From Coptis chinensis (lineage: Eukaryota; Streptophyta; Magnoliopsida; Ranunculales; Ranunculaceae), in assembly GCA_015680905.1 (NCBI GenBank), contig CM027379.1, positions 30,894,501 to 30,958,500 on the forward strand: DNA of 64,000 nucleotides, written 5' to 3'. The position numbers were made by a program, and so were the translations under genes. Shown in pieces: positions 47,381 through 57,840 of this stretch. The notes beneath the pieces are model-generated. The model did no database searches, was not told the DNA's origin, and saw nothing but the letters and a program-made list of their open reading frames with translations. Positions within the stretch are counted from its first letter, which is position 1. Every line of letters starts with the position of its first letter.

Positions 47381-47382
47381 AA

Positions 47383-47398
47383 TGGCGTCGCTGCCATC
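47383..47398 (+). other. Primer-binding site, element C
   Basis: TGGCGTCGCTGCCATC, two bases after the LTR. Same type as in element B. Confidence 0.7.
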
Positions 47399-47635
47399 TT
47401 AAACTCTTTCAGGACAAGAATTCAATTGCTTAAATCCAAGGGGCTATCCCCCATTCTCAACCCACCCACCATTTTAATTTTTCATTCTTATTTCTTGTAT
47501 TTTCGGTACTGCTCACTGTTTTAGGTATAGGGGCTGCAGATTCACAGAGGAAAACAATGCAGTAAAGGTATTTGTAAACTTCGAAAAATTCTGAAAAGTT
47601 ACAGGCGTAATCCTTAAGGTGTTATTGATTTATTC

Positions 47636-48165
47636 TAATTGTTTCCTAGTGAACTAATACGATCTTTAAAGTGCTGCATTTCAGTTTTCAAACCGTAAGT
47701 TTTTGAAAAACAGACAAGTAGGGTTACTTACGCAGTTCTAAAAACTTTAAAATTTTTACAGGAGTATCTATCATAAGTCAAGAGTTTTCAGTAAAAATTT
47801 GATGAGTTTTTTATTTGTTTTGACCACCTAACTAGTGGATTGTTTTCAGTGTGTTTCTGCAGTTTTGCAAACACTTAATTTCTGAAACACTAGCCGATAA
47901 GGAGGGTTTGTAGAACGCCAATTGCTCTAAAAATATTACAAAAACACGTAGGTTCTGTCAAAAGTCTCCAGTAAACATTTGGCAATTTTTTGCTCTGTTT
48001 TGATTGGTTAACCATTCGGTTGTTTGTATTGTGTCCGACAACTGTTTCACAAACTTTGAAAGGCAGTAGAAGGACTTTCATAGCTCCGATTGATCTAACA
48101 TTTTACAGGCTACTTGATAGACATCTTAAAAAACTACTGTAAAAATTTCAATTTTTTTGGAGCAC
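47636..48165 (+). repeat. Degenerate tandem repeat of about 180 bp, three units
   Basis: Each unit has a TGTTTTGA..AACTAGTGGATTGTT-like start, a ..TTTCACAAAC.TT..GAAA.. middle and a ..TTTTACAGG...AAAAGTCT.CAGTAAA end. Low identity, so only the periodicity is secure. Confidence 0.5.
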
Positions 48166-48171
48166 AATAAA

Positions 48172-48405
48172 CTTACTGGACATTGCCAAAGGCAAGAGCG
48201 CGACCTGCGCCCGTGTCAGGCAAATTCTGAGCGGCCCCCCACGCTCAACTCACTGGAAATCGCCTCTGGCACGAGCGCGACCTACGCCCTTCATAGGAAA
48301 ATTTTGAGCGTTCCCCCCCCCCCCGCCCCCGCACTCAACTCATTGGAAATTGCCTCAAGCACGAGCGCAACCTGCGCCCTTCACAGGCACATTCTGAGTG
48401 CACCC
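48172..48405 (+). repeat. GC-rich tandem repeat of about 75 bp, three units
   Basis: CTCAACTCACTGGAAATCGC ... GAGCGCGACCTGCGCCC ... CATTCTGAGCG, three copies. Unusually GC-rich for this window, with a C-run near 48,315. An ORF through it is a by-product of the repeats. Confidence 0.8.
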
Positions 48406-48408
48406 TTC

Positions 48409-49675
48409 TGTAAGAACTGTTATTTTAGAATGTAAATTTCTACAAACTGTGAAAACCTTGCGCAGTGGAATTAATGGTTCTCACGATTTTGGATTGGAAA
48501 ACATACCTTGAGATCGGCTAAGATAACTCTGAGAATCCAATAGCTATGAAATCAACAACCTCGTGATCTTCTGTTGTATTCCTATCAATAGATTGGGCGT
48601 TGTGTACGCAACGATCTACCAATCCCCTTCTTTCTCTCTTGGCCTATCTCACTCACAAAGCTAGAAATGAATCTACTTTTCTTGCCTCTCTTTTTCAACC
48701 AATGAATAGTGAATTCGACCAGGAGAGAAGGGTTTGTTTTTATAGGCTACAACAGGGACCATGAGGAGAAATTAGGGTTGGGCCTCCTGACGGGCTTGGG
48801 CTTCCCATGTTCGCCCAGAACACACGACCCAAGTCTATCAACAAATGGCTTATTCCACTAAAGGTCATTGTTGCACTACCGCCCTAATCCCAAATTACGT
48901 GTCAGCATTTATGGGCTCCATATTATATGCTCGTTGATCTCCCTGTGTTTAAAATATCGAATGCCCTTTGATTAAGTCAAGTTACTAACAACTACATTAA
49001 TTAACTTCTTATGTCCTTGAGTAATACCACTCAACCTCATTGTCATGTTGGATCAAATCCACCTGCAGGGTTTACATGACAATCCTTATGAGCTCCTTAA
49101 GAGGACATCATCAGCCCTACTTCTTGCGGGACACGGATTCCTTCTATAATCAACAGCACACCTTACATACAGTGTCATTACCCAATCCATCGAGTTTGTT
49201 AATTCACAAATGAATCTTACTCATTGATGATTTAAAGCAATGTACAATGCACGTAAGTGCCCGTTATTATATCCAAATTAAGAGGACAAGCATCCATAAT
49301 AACAGAGGCGTTTGTTCTCTTATATAGTCAGTATAAAGAGAAACAACCTCACTTGGTCCTGTCCAATACACACAAAGTGTACTAGTGTAATCCTATAGTC
49401 AAGATAGACTAATACCAGATTATACTACAACCGTACCAATGGTTTGTCCAAATCCATCTAGGTTGTGAACGTTTACTTATACTTTATAAGGTAATGATGA
49501 TATGATCTTCTGTGTGTCACCACACACCATATCATTTACAACATAAAGTATTAGACACATGCATATAACTAATAACATATATAATATGCATAACATTTGC
49601 CCATATGATTCTCATTCAAAATATAAATAATTAGAGTTATTACAAAAGTAATGCTTTTAGTATATAACCCTGTCA
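48409..49675 (-). mobile_element. Copia-type solo LTR, long form, in element C leader
   Basis: 1,267 bp. On the plus strand it starts TGTAAGAACTG and ends CCCTGTCA. The right 520 bp match the solo LTR at 26,751-27,276. Flanks CCTTC (48,404-48,408) and CCCTC (49,676-49,680) differ at one base. No internal genes. Confidence 0.8.
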
Positions 49676-49948
49676 CCCTCACCCTCTTCTGAACAGCCCG
49701 ATCTTCACAGGTTAGTACAAACTTCCATTTCTTCAAGTTATTCAATATTTCTAACTTGTTAAATAGACTGAGCTCGCGTATACAAGACGTTATTCATAAG
49801 CGTAGCAAGGAGGCATTCAGGTACTCCTTCTTACACTCCTCGCCTCTTCTGTCATATGAGTTTCAATTCTAGTATAATCAGGCTTGTTTTTTTTTGTAAA
49901 CGCAATATCACAGGCCTTTCTAGAATTTCACACACTACACCTGCATCA
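49676..49948 (+). other. End of element C leader
   Basis: No feature beyond leader sequence before the gag ATG. Confidence 0.4.
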
Positions 49949-51160
49949 ATGGCTAAAGAACCAGAGACACCTCTTTCTGATTTTTATAAAGCATTAAATG
50001 ATGCCCCTAAGTCGTGCATCATTCTTGCAGACCTAGTGGGGGATTTTCGAATTCCCCCGAATATATTTAACTTGTTACCGGTTTTCCATGGTTTAGCTCA
50101 CGAGAAGCCTTATCAACACATGTGTACGATAGAACAAGTTCTCACTACATTCCATCATCCTAGCGTAAGTCTGGATCAAGTTAAACTTAGGGTGTTTTCA
50201 TTCACCCTAGCCGACAATGGTTAACTGCCCAAACGCCAAATTCTGTGGACTCATGGGCTAATCTTGTTCAATTGTTCATGGAACAATTTTACCCACCACT
50301 GAAGACCGATGAAATTCTTTAAAAGATTTATTTCTTCCACCAGAACCCTCATGAATCCTTTTCAGAGGCCTGAAACCGTTTCACTGATCTTCTCATAGAA
50401 TATCCGCATCATAACCTTGCAAAAGACACGCTTGTTCGTGCTTTCTTCAAATGGCTTTCACATTATCATAAAGAGGTTCTAGATATCATGACTGGGGGTA
50501 GTTTTCTTACTAAAGGAGCCTTGGAAGCTTATAAATTCTTAGAAGAATAATCTAAGAGGAACAACAATTGGGGAGGTAACGACTCTTCCCGTTCTACTCC
50601 TTCTTCTGAGGTTAAACCTGATCCCAAGCTTAAAACTCTTATCGATGTTCTCACTAAAAAGGTAGATGCCATCTCTGTTAAATAACAACCCACTCCTGTC
50701 ATGAACATTAAATCTACTCGTTGTAATGTCTATTTTAGTCTTGAACATTCCGACTTCTATTGTCCTCTTGCCTATGCACAACCACCACCACAACCATCAA
50801 ACTTCAACCAGTTAACTCAACCTCAAGGACAAGGAAACTTAAGTGACCAGAATAGAGCTTTCGTGCCCGTGACCCAGAACTATCAACATCAAGACATGAA
50901 CGCTTAACAAGCCTTAATTCCAGTTCAACCATCTACAGACAAAGTAGTGGTGACCTTGTTGGAAAAACAAAATCAAATTATGCAACAAAACTCCAACTTG
51001 ATGAAAGATCAACATGATCAAAACTCTAATATGATGAAACAAACGATGCAAATGATGCAGTCTTTGTGACAAAAGGTTATTGACATGTCTCCTAACCAAA
51101 ATAATAACCAAAAGCGGTGTTTCAGTCAAGCGATTTGCCTAATCCTAAGTCAACAAACAC
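49949..51160 (+). pseudogene. Element C gag
   Basis: MAKEPETPLSDFYKALND at 49,949 leads into DFRIPPNIFNLLPVFHGLAH and FHHPSVSLDQVKLRVFSF. A frameshift near 50,215 follows, then NSVDSWANLVQLFMEQFYPP, NPHESFSEA, HKEVLDIMTGGSFLTKGAL and a Gln/Asn/Met-rich tail. The zinc knuckle at about 50,719 has lost its second Cys (CNVYFSLEHSDFYC). Stops replace Trp, Gln and similar codons (for example after SFSEA and NA). Homologous to element B gag in the same order. Confidence 0.82.
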
Positions 51161-51457
51161 CACCTTCGAAATAAACAGTATTCACTGTAATGGTAATATA
51201 AACCAAGGGAACCTATAGGCAGTCACTACCCTTCGTTCAGGGAGAGTAGTTGATAACAAAGTGACTATGCTTACAGATCACCCGCAAATGGAAGCTGAAA
51301 ATGAAACCATACCGAATACTGTCATAGAAACTGAAGACCCTACAACTGTAGATATCCAGTCCCACCACAACAAAGAGGTACAAACTTACTAAATACCACC
51401 ATAGGAATTGATGATCCTACACCTATAGAGGTTCCAATATGGACACCTAGATGGAAA

Positions 51458-52507
51458 ATGGCTAAAAATAATGCAAAGACTAATAATAGTTTTGAACCTT
51501 ATGCTAAATATAGAGATAAACCACCATATTCCCAGAGACTAGTTGGGTCTAAAAAGGACGAGAATTTTGATGAGATTAGGGAAGTCTTTAAAAATCTGAC
51601 TATAAATCTACCTTTTCTAGATGCTATAAAAAGTCTACCTGGACATACTAAGTTTCTAAAAAATTTGTGCACTAAGAAGAGGAAAACCAACATACCTAAT
51701 GAAGCCTTCTTAAATGAACAATATCTCTCTTTATCTGAACATAATGGAATTGTTAAGTACAAGGACCCTGGTCGTCCTACTGTACAATGCACCTTAGGTG
51801 ATACCTTCATAACAACTACTTTATTAGACCTGGGAGCGAGTACTAACTTACTCCCTTTTTATTTATATAAACAACTAGGTCTAACAAAACTTCAACCAAC
51901 CAAAATGACTTTGCAGTTAGCCGATCGTTCTATTAAGTATCCCAAGGGTGTAGTTGAAAACATTCTCGTTAAAGTTCTAGATTTTTACTCTCCAGGCGAC
52001 TTTGTTATTCTCGACACAGAAGTTGCTCATGATTCCATTCCCATCATCTTAGGGCGTCCTTTCTTGGCAACCGCTAATGCCCAAATTAATTGTCGGGATA
52101 GCTCAATGACTCTTTCTTTTGGAAATCTTTCTGTGGAAGTTAACATGTTTAGAGAAAAGCAGGGACAACTAGGTTTGCCTGTAGAAGGAGAAGTGAAGTC
52201 CATTGAGAGTTTTGTACCTCACATTAGTGCAGCTGACGCTTTAGTCCCCACACTAGTAGATACCCCTCTTATGGAAGAAGACAAGGATCACAATTTCTAC
52301 TCCCTAGACATAGATAACATCGAGGAAGATTTCTTTCGACTCTTTTGCAACCCTTCTTTGCCACCTCGCGAGTCCTCTCCTATTGACATCTATTCATCTC
52401 TTGACGCCATGACGGAAGAAGAATTTTTCACCCTCTATCCCAGTGATTCTTTTTACCCACCTATTGAGGAATGTCTTGCATATTTCAAGGCCTCTGATGA
52501 TATATAA
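51458..52507 (+). CDS. Element C protease ORF, open 349 codons
   Basis: Residues 45-110 are the linker also found in element B (FKNLTINLPFLDAIKSLPGH, EHNGIVKYKDPG). The aspartic protease active site DLGAS is at residues 124-128, then LADRSIKYPKG and IPIILGRPFLATANAQINC. After residue 235 there is an acidic spacer (MEEDKDHNFYSLD, MTEEEFFTLYP) and a stop where element B continues into RT. It is the best preserved retroelement ORF in the window and also keeps the usual ILGRPFLA loop, which element B has as ILGCPFLA. It lacks a start context of its own and would be made as part of Gag-Pro. Confidence 0.85.
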   Translation: MAKNNAKTNNSFEPYAKYRDKPPYSQRLVGSKKDENFDEIREVFKNLTINLPFLDAIKSLPGHTKFLKNLCTKKRKTNIPNEAFLNEQYLSLSEHNGIVKYKDPGRPTVQCTLGDTFITTTLLDLGASTNLLPFYLYKQLGLTKLQPTKMTLQLADRSIKYPKGVVENILVKVLDFYSPGDFVILDTEVAHDSIPIILGRPFLATANAQINCRDSSMTLSFGNLSVEVNMFREKQGQLGLPVEGEVKSIESFVPHISAADALVPTLVDTPLMEEDKDHNFYSLDIDNIEEDFFRLFCNPSLPPRESSPIDIYSSLDAMTEEEFFTLYPSDSFYPPIEECLAYFKASDDI

Positions 52508-53320
52508 CTAAGAACACTAGTTGAGCACCATTCACCCACCTCACATCCTCATATCACTTATTCACCTTCCATCACAAATGTTCTTCACCCTCTACCTTTT
52601 CAAAGAACCATTAAGTTTGTACTTGACCTTCTTGTTTTTCCTATGCTTTATAACTTTCTAAACCCATCTGGTGAAGAACTAACACCCAATGACAAGCCAC
52701 CTGACACTTTTTCATTTTTTCCACTCCTTCCTTCCCAAAATTATCCACATCCCACGTATCTTCCACAACCATCCATTTTCTCATGTTCATTCACTTGGCA
52801 TCCCTTTCATAGGAAGACAAAGAAGAAATTGTATGCTCTATTAGGTTCTAGATCCATTAGAATTCACTCCCATTCCACTAAACCACGTCATATGAAATCT
52901 TGGTGCTTAATTTTGTTTGATGGTGCTTTCCATGTTAACTATTTATGAAAAGATCTACAATTATTTAGATTATTGATATCTGATAAACTGCATGTTAATA
53001 CATATATATCTCATTAAGTTTAGGGAATCTGACTTTAAAAGACCAACTTTTTGTACAATACCACTTTTCTGGAGTATAGGCCAAACAAAAATCTTCAAAC
53101 TTAAAAAGAGTTTTCCAATTTTGTTTGGGGGTGGCGTATTTTGGTATTTCATTTCAAAACGTTTTGCCACCCATTGTCTGTCATGTTTACTCCAATTTAG
53201 TTAGTACGTAACAGTTTAATTATGCTTCATGTTATCATATCATCTTTTATAATATTTCTGTTACAGGTACTGCCAATTTTTGTCATGTTTCTATGGTAAA
53301 TTCTTTCCTTATCTCTTTAC
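52508..53320 (+). other. Element C post-protease region
   Basis: Where RT would be expected there is an open stretch at 52,643-52,948 (101 codons, Pro/Ser/His-rich, no known domain), then noncoding sequence. A PPT-like GTTTGGGGGTGGC lies at 53,123-53,135, marking a module end as in element A. Confidence 0.45.
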
Positions 53321-53365
53321 ACTTTGAGGACAAAGCGTTCGATTGTTTGGGGGTGGAATAGAAAC
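53321..53365 (+). other. Internal PPT-like motif, element C
   Basis: CTTTGAGGACAAAGCG, a short gap, then GTTTGGGGGTGGAATAGAAAC, almost the same as at 7,581-7,620. Confidence 0.6.
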
Positions 53366-54734
53366 ATTTGCAAAAATTAGGCACTTTTAGAATGTAAATT
53401 ACGCACTTTTCTTTATAAAAAATTAAAAATCATAATTATTTTTTATACTAGGCACTTAGTGATAATAGTATTGTTCCCTTCTCCATGATGATATTAGTCT
53501 AGAAATCTCACGTAGTACTTGAATTAGGATTTAATTTTTGAAATATAGATTAATACGTAGGTAATAGTCATTGCATCTTTTTACGAACATCTTGCATGAG
53601 CATATTTGATTGTACTTGGCAGTATTTTTCTAAGACCTAGGTTAGAGTACTTAATACATATCATGTGAGCATCTAGCCTAAAAGCCTCATAAGAGTGAAA
53701 TATCTGAGTGATGACACAAGGGAGAAGTCAAATCCGAGTAGAGAAATCACACATCCACTTGCTTGATCACTACACCATATCCTAAGCGAGAATTTAGGCC
53801 CTCTTTGGATCGATATAGCCAGAAATTCACACCTATATGAAATTTATTATCCGCTAGTCGCCCCACTGAGCCTTTCATTAGCCTTTTCACAAACCACAAA
53901 TCATTTACCCAATAAAACAAAATAAAAAAAATAAAATCAGCCTACCTATCTGGATAAGTATGAGAAATAGGATGAGTGAAGAAAAGAGAAGAGAAAAACC
54001 TGTGTAAACAAAAATTAGTTAGTTGCTTCAGAAAAGAAAAAGAAAAGAAGTTTCCATCCAAAGAAAATAAAATAAAAATAAAAGCTCCAAAAATAGAATA
54101 AAATAAGTCAAAAAGCCAAAATAAAAAGGCTAAGGATGGAAACAAAATGTAGAAGCAAAATAACAAGGTTTTATCTAGTTACATAATATGAAGACCCTAT
54201 TTTCTCAAACTTGTCTTTTTGAATATCCATTTCCTTCCTTCTTTAACCAACACTTACGCCCTGTATCACCTAATAAAGACATCTAGCTCAATTAGGAATA
54301 GGTTGGTGTGATAGTATTTGGTAGATGTGTTTGATCGACCTCGGCTTCCTTGGATTATCATTAAGATTATAAGGAAACGTGTGCCCATTGCACACTGGAG
54401 TTAGCAAACTTGAGTGGAAAAATCAGAGTGTTATGTGTTTTGACACATTCCTTGTGAAAACCTACTTAGGCACGCTACCCAAAAGTTTTAGAAACGGACC
54501 TGCCATTGCACTTCATATCATAGTTTATTGTGTAATTGTTTATCTTAAGATGATTTGATTATTATTCATATATTAGCTTAGGTTTCGACTTGATTATTCT
54601 GTATTCATTACTAGTAAGATGTATAGATATTTGTAAAATAAATAAGGAACAACAGTTTTATTTCTTAGTCGTTGTAGTATAAATGAAGTTTGTGAGTACC
54701 TTCACTGGAAAACTCTCACGAGGCTATAACTCGT
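53366..54734 (+). other. Conserved 3' noncoding region, element C
   Basis: Colinear with A and B (GAGAATTTAGGCCCTCTTTG near 53,790; AGCTCAATTAGGAATAGG near 54,284; GTGTGCCCATTGCACACTGG near 54,380). No coding sequence supported. Confidence 0.6.
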
Positions 54735-54755
54735 CCACTAGGGAATTCTTAGTGG
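54735..54755 (+). other. Conserved palindromic hairpin, element C
   Basis: Arms CCACTAGG and CTTAGTGG. The one difference gives a G-U pair in RNA, so the stem is kept. 135 nt before the 3' LTR. Confidence 0.65.
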
Positions 54756-54850
54756 TTTAAAGCCTTGTTGTATATGGTCAATGCAATCGCACTCGGCGAA
54801 ACGAGATTAGTTAGAACTCCATTTTTGGTCACTTATTCTAATTTTTCATA

Positions 54851-54889
54851 TTTGCTTGTGGACAAGCAAAATGTTGTTTGGGGGTGGTT
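54851..54889 (+). other. Terminal PPT, element C
   Basis: CTTGTGGACAAGCAAAATG, then TTGTTTGGGGGTGGTT, directly before TGATAAGAG. Confidence 0.8.
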
Positions 54890-56008
54890 TGATAAGAGCC
54901 CAAAATTATAGTTTTAACCCCTTAACAATATTACTTTTAGACCAATTATGTAATTAATAGGTAAGAGTTAGTACTGTTATCGTGTTCTTATGTATTTCAG
55001 GTATTATAGTCGAATACGTGTAGAAATGCGTCCCTTTTGCGAGATAAAGAAACAAAGGTTGGTTGCTAAGAAGTTCTATGATTAAAGGCCAATATTCAAG
55101 GAGAAAAAGCATTTTTAAAGCCCGGTCAAAGCTGAAAAGTCAAAGTCAACGCGGGCAGAAATAGCGTACAAAAGTGAGCTAAAGTTCCAAAGGCTGTATC
55201 TTTGGTCTCAGACCTCAGAATTGGGCCTACCTTACATCAAAACGACCAACTCGAAAAGAGCTTTCTAATGGTCTAAGCCTTGACCCAATCAGAGGAGTAG
55301 AGGTGGACGAAAAGTCTGTTGAAGTCATTTCTAGCTGAAAAACCCTTTTATGGACTAAAGTAATGAGATTTTGGGCTCAATTTTTCGGCCCAAAACATGG
55401 CTCCTCAGCTCATGCATGAATTTGTGGATCTTGTCTCCTCTATTTGAAGAGAGAAAAACTTAGCTCTTAAGATACTTAGTTTTTAGTTAGTGAGAATCCA
55501 ATAGTTAGTTTTTTTTACTTAGCTTTACTTAGGCTAGATCCAAATAGTTAGTTTTATCTAGTTATTTTTCATAGATTCAGTTTGTAGAACCAATAATTTA
55601 TTGTTTATCTAGTGAATTATCAATAAATTAGTTAGAATAGTAATTTTAGTTTTTGGAATCCATTACTTAGTTCATTTCATTTAGTTTGTCTTAAATTGAT
55701 AATTAGTTATTCATAATCTTAGTTTTAAATATTGTTAATTTAATTCATTTTGAATATTAGACTATTGTTAAATTAGATCAATAAAGTTAATTACTTATTT
55801 AATCATTACTCTCATCATTGTTCTTTTTGTTTGATTAGTTGAATTCTATTTATGTGTTGATGGTTTATGAGTAGAACGAATCCATACTCTTTATATATTG
55901 CATAATGAATTGAGAGTAGGAATATATATTGATTAAGCACTTATTTAGTTAATTGATTATTTGTGTTTACGCATAAATAGTTAGTTTAACTAAATTTTGT
56001 CTTTAACA
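54890..56008 (+). repeat. 3' LTR of element C
   Basis: 1,119 bp. Several percent of bases differ from the 5' LTR by eye, and there is an extra 35-bp segment near 55,680. Followed by CATTG. Confidence 0.92.
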
Positions 56009-56013
56009 CATTG

Positions 56014-57840
56014 ATATAGTCTTTGTGCGGGTTGTTAGTATTGGCTTGATTTGGTCGCTGGAGATCAGGTCGCTCAAGATCTTTCTCTCGTACCTGTTCT
56101 CAAACTTGGACTGGATCTCAAGAATTGGGAATACATAGCATAGTGTAATGCTCATGGGTGGTGTGTGTAATTAACATATATGAATTTGTACTTATTTAAG
56201 CTAAAAAAGTACAAAGCATAGTGTAACGCTCATGCCAAAGCAAGACTTGAATGTGATAGGCAGCTGTTATAAATATTAATTGAGATTGAGATGGCAAATA
56301 CCAAGCAACTCTATTTCACAATTAAATAGAGAGAGCTAACATCAAGAAACTTTTAAGTATAATATTTTCAACGGTCTGATATGCAAAAACTCTTAAGATA
56401 TTATATTGGACGATGATTTTATGGAATAAAAGAAATAATGGCAACATGGGTATCAAATGATGCATGTGTATTAGCTGTTATTTGATTGTGTTTAACGTCA
56501 AGTGCAGACTGTAGCCGATCTGGTCGCTCAAGTACTGGAGTTTATGTGGTAGCGGGATAACAAATTAGCGAGGCATGAAGCCCCCAGCTCAGGACTTTAA
56601 CGACTTACATTGCTCTTTCGTGTGTAAGGAATGGAAGAGACTTTCCAACTGGAGTGAACGATTCAATTGAAAAGTCTAGCATGGCATGTTCAACTATCAA
56701 TATGAAATGGTATTGCATGCACGTATAAATACTGGAGATACAAATAAATATAATTTGGCAACTCTAGAATGTTATGTACTAATTGAAATCATAGATAATA
56801 CTTTGAGGCATCTAATGAAGGGTGAATAATGAACCATGAATGAGTATAAATAAAATAATCTCCTTAAATATTGATAAAGTTTATAGGCAATTTGTTTGCT
56901 CCAGACTGTGTTGGTACTCATCCAAGTCAGTTTAATTCATGACCTGATGTGCGAATAATGATAGTAATTCAAATTGTAGAGGTTTGGTGTTTACTGAACA
57001 ACGACATTATGATTTTTGTGATAGGGAATGGCTGCACTCTTCTTGGGATAAGAGTTTCCTGCGTATCAAGTTTCTAGGGGTAAACCTGAATCTAGCCTTA
57101 CGTAGTTCATCTCTCTCTCTATTTATAGATGTTTGAGCTGACCTTCCTTATTTGCTCTAGGTCGTTATCAAGTGTAGATCCATATTTTGTGCTATCTTGA
57201 TGATTTGACATTACTCTTGCTGTTACAAAGTAAATGTCTTATTGATTGGTATGTTAACTGAGCTCCAAGATTGTGCTAGATGATTTGCTTCTATAAATGG
57301 TTGTAACTGATGCTGGGGACGACCTGAGTCTGGGTCGTTGGTACGCTCTGATGGATAGATATGAGCTGATGGATTGGTACGACCTGTTATGTGGACACGT
57401 GTATTGTAGTGCAGAACAGAGGGTACTTACACAACCCCCTTTATTTTATCCGTTCTTTGGACAGTGTGATGTAAAAAAGGGAAGGGTAAAATAAAGTTTT
57501 AAAACACGTGTCGGACAACTGGTAGGTTTAATTGGCTTTTGAAAAATGTGTTGGAACTGTTGGGCTGGATTCGTGGGCCCAAAATCACGGCGATTTGTGG
57601 GCGAGTAATGATTGTGTTATGTGGGAACATGGAACGTTTTGTATTCTCTTGAGGTTTTGGCAGCTGAGGGGTTTTGACATGTTAAGGTGTTTCACTTCCT
57701 TATTTTGTCAATCTAGGAAAAAGAAGAGCAAAAGAAAGAAAGAAAGAAAGAAAGAAAAGAAAAAAAAAATCCAATCTTTGGTATCAGGTGCGTCTTTTGA
57801 TCTTGCAAAATTTGATCTTTTGTTTATTTTTGAACTCGTA
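56014..57840 (+). other. LTR-like or leader-like sequence before an unrecognised ORF
   Basis: AT-rich, no protein domain. A CT-rich stretch and TATTTATAG lie at about 57,107-57,128, an (AAAG)n tract at about 57,735-57,760, and TTGGTATCAGGTGC at 57,778, which resembles the PBS TGGTATCAGAGC. This suggests the end of an LTR plus PBS before the ORF at 57,841. Weak evidence. Confidence 0.35.

Larger units (their letters stand above)
46297..56008 (+). mobile_element. Element C: gag-protease-only Athila-like retrotransposon
   Basis: Target duplication CATTG at 46,292-46,296 and 56,009-56,013. LTRs of 1,084 and 1,119 bp (TGATAAGAGCCC to TTTAACA). PBS, leader, gag (broken) and an open protease ORF are present. 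RT, RNase H, integrase, ORF-A and ORF-B are absent. The 3' noncoding block, hairpin, internal PPT and terminal PPT are kept. Carries a copia solo LTR in its leader. Best read as a non-autonomous derivative mobilised by a relative such as the source of A or B. Confidence 0.92.

Noticed and set aside
48157..48435. ORF of 92 codons with repeated ALHR residues
   Set aside because: By-product of the 75-bp GC-rich tandem repeat that crosses into the copia LTR.
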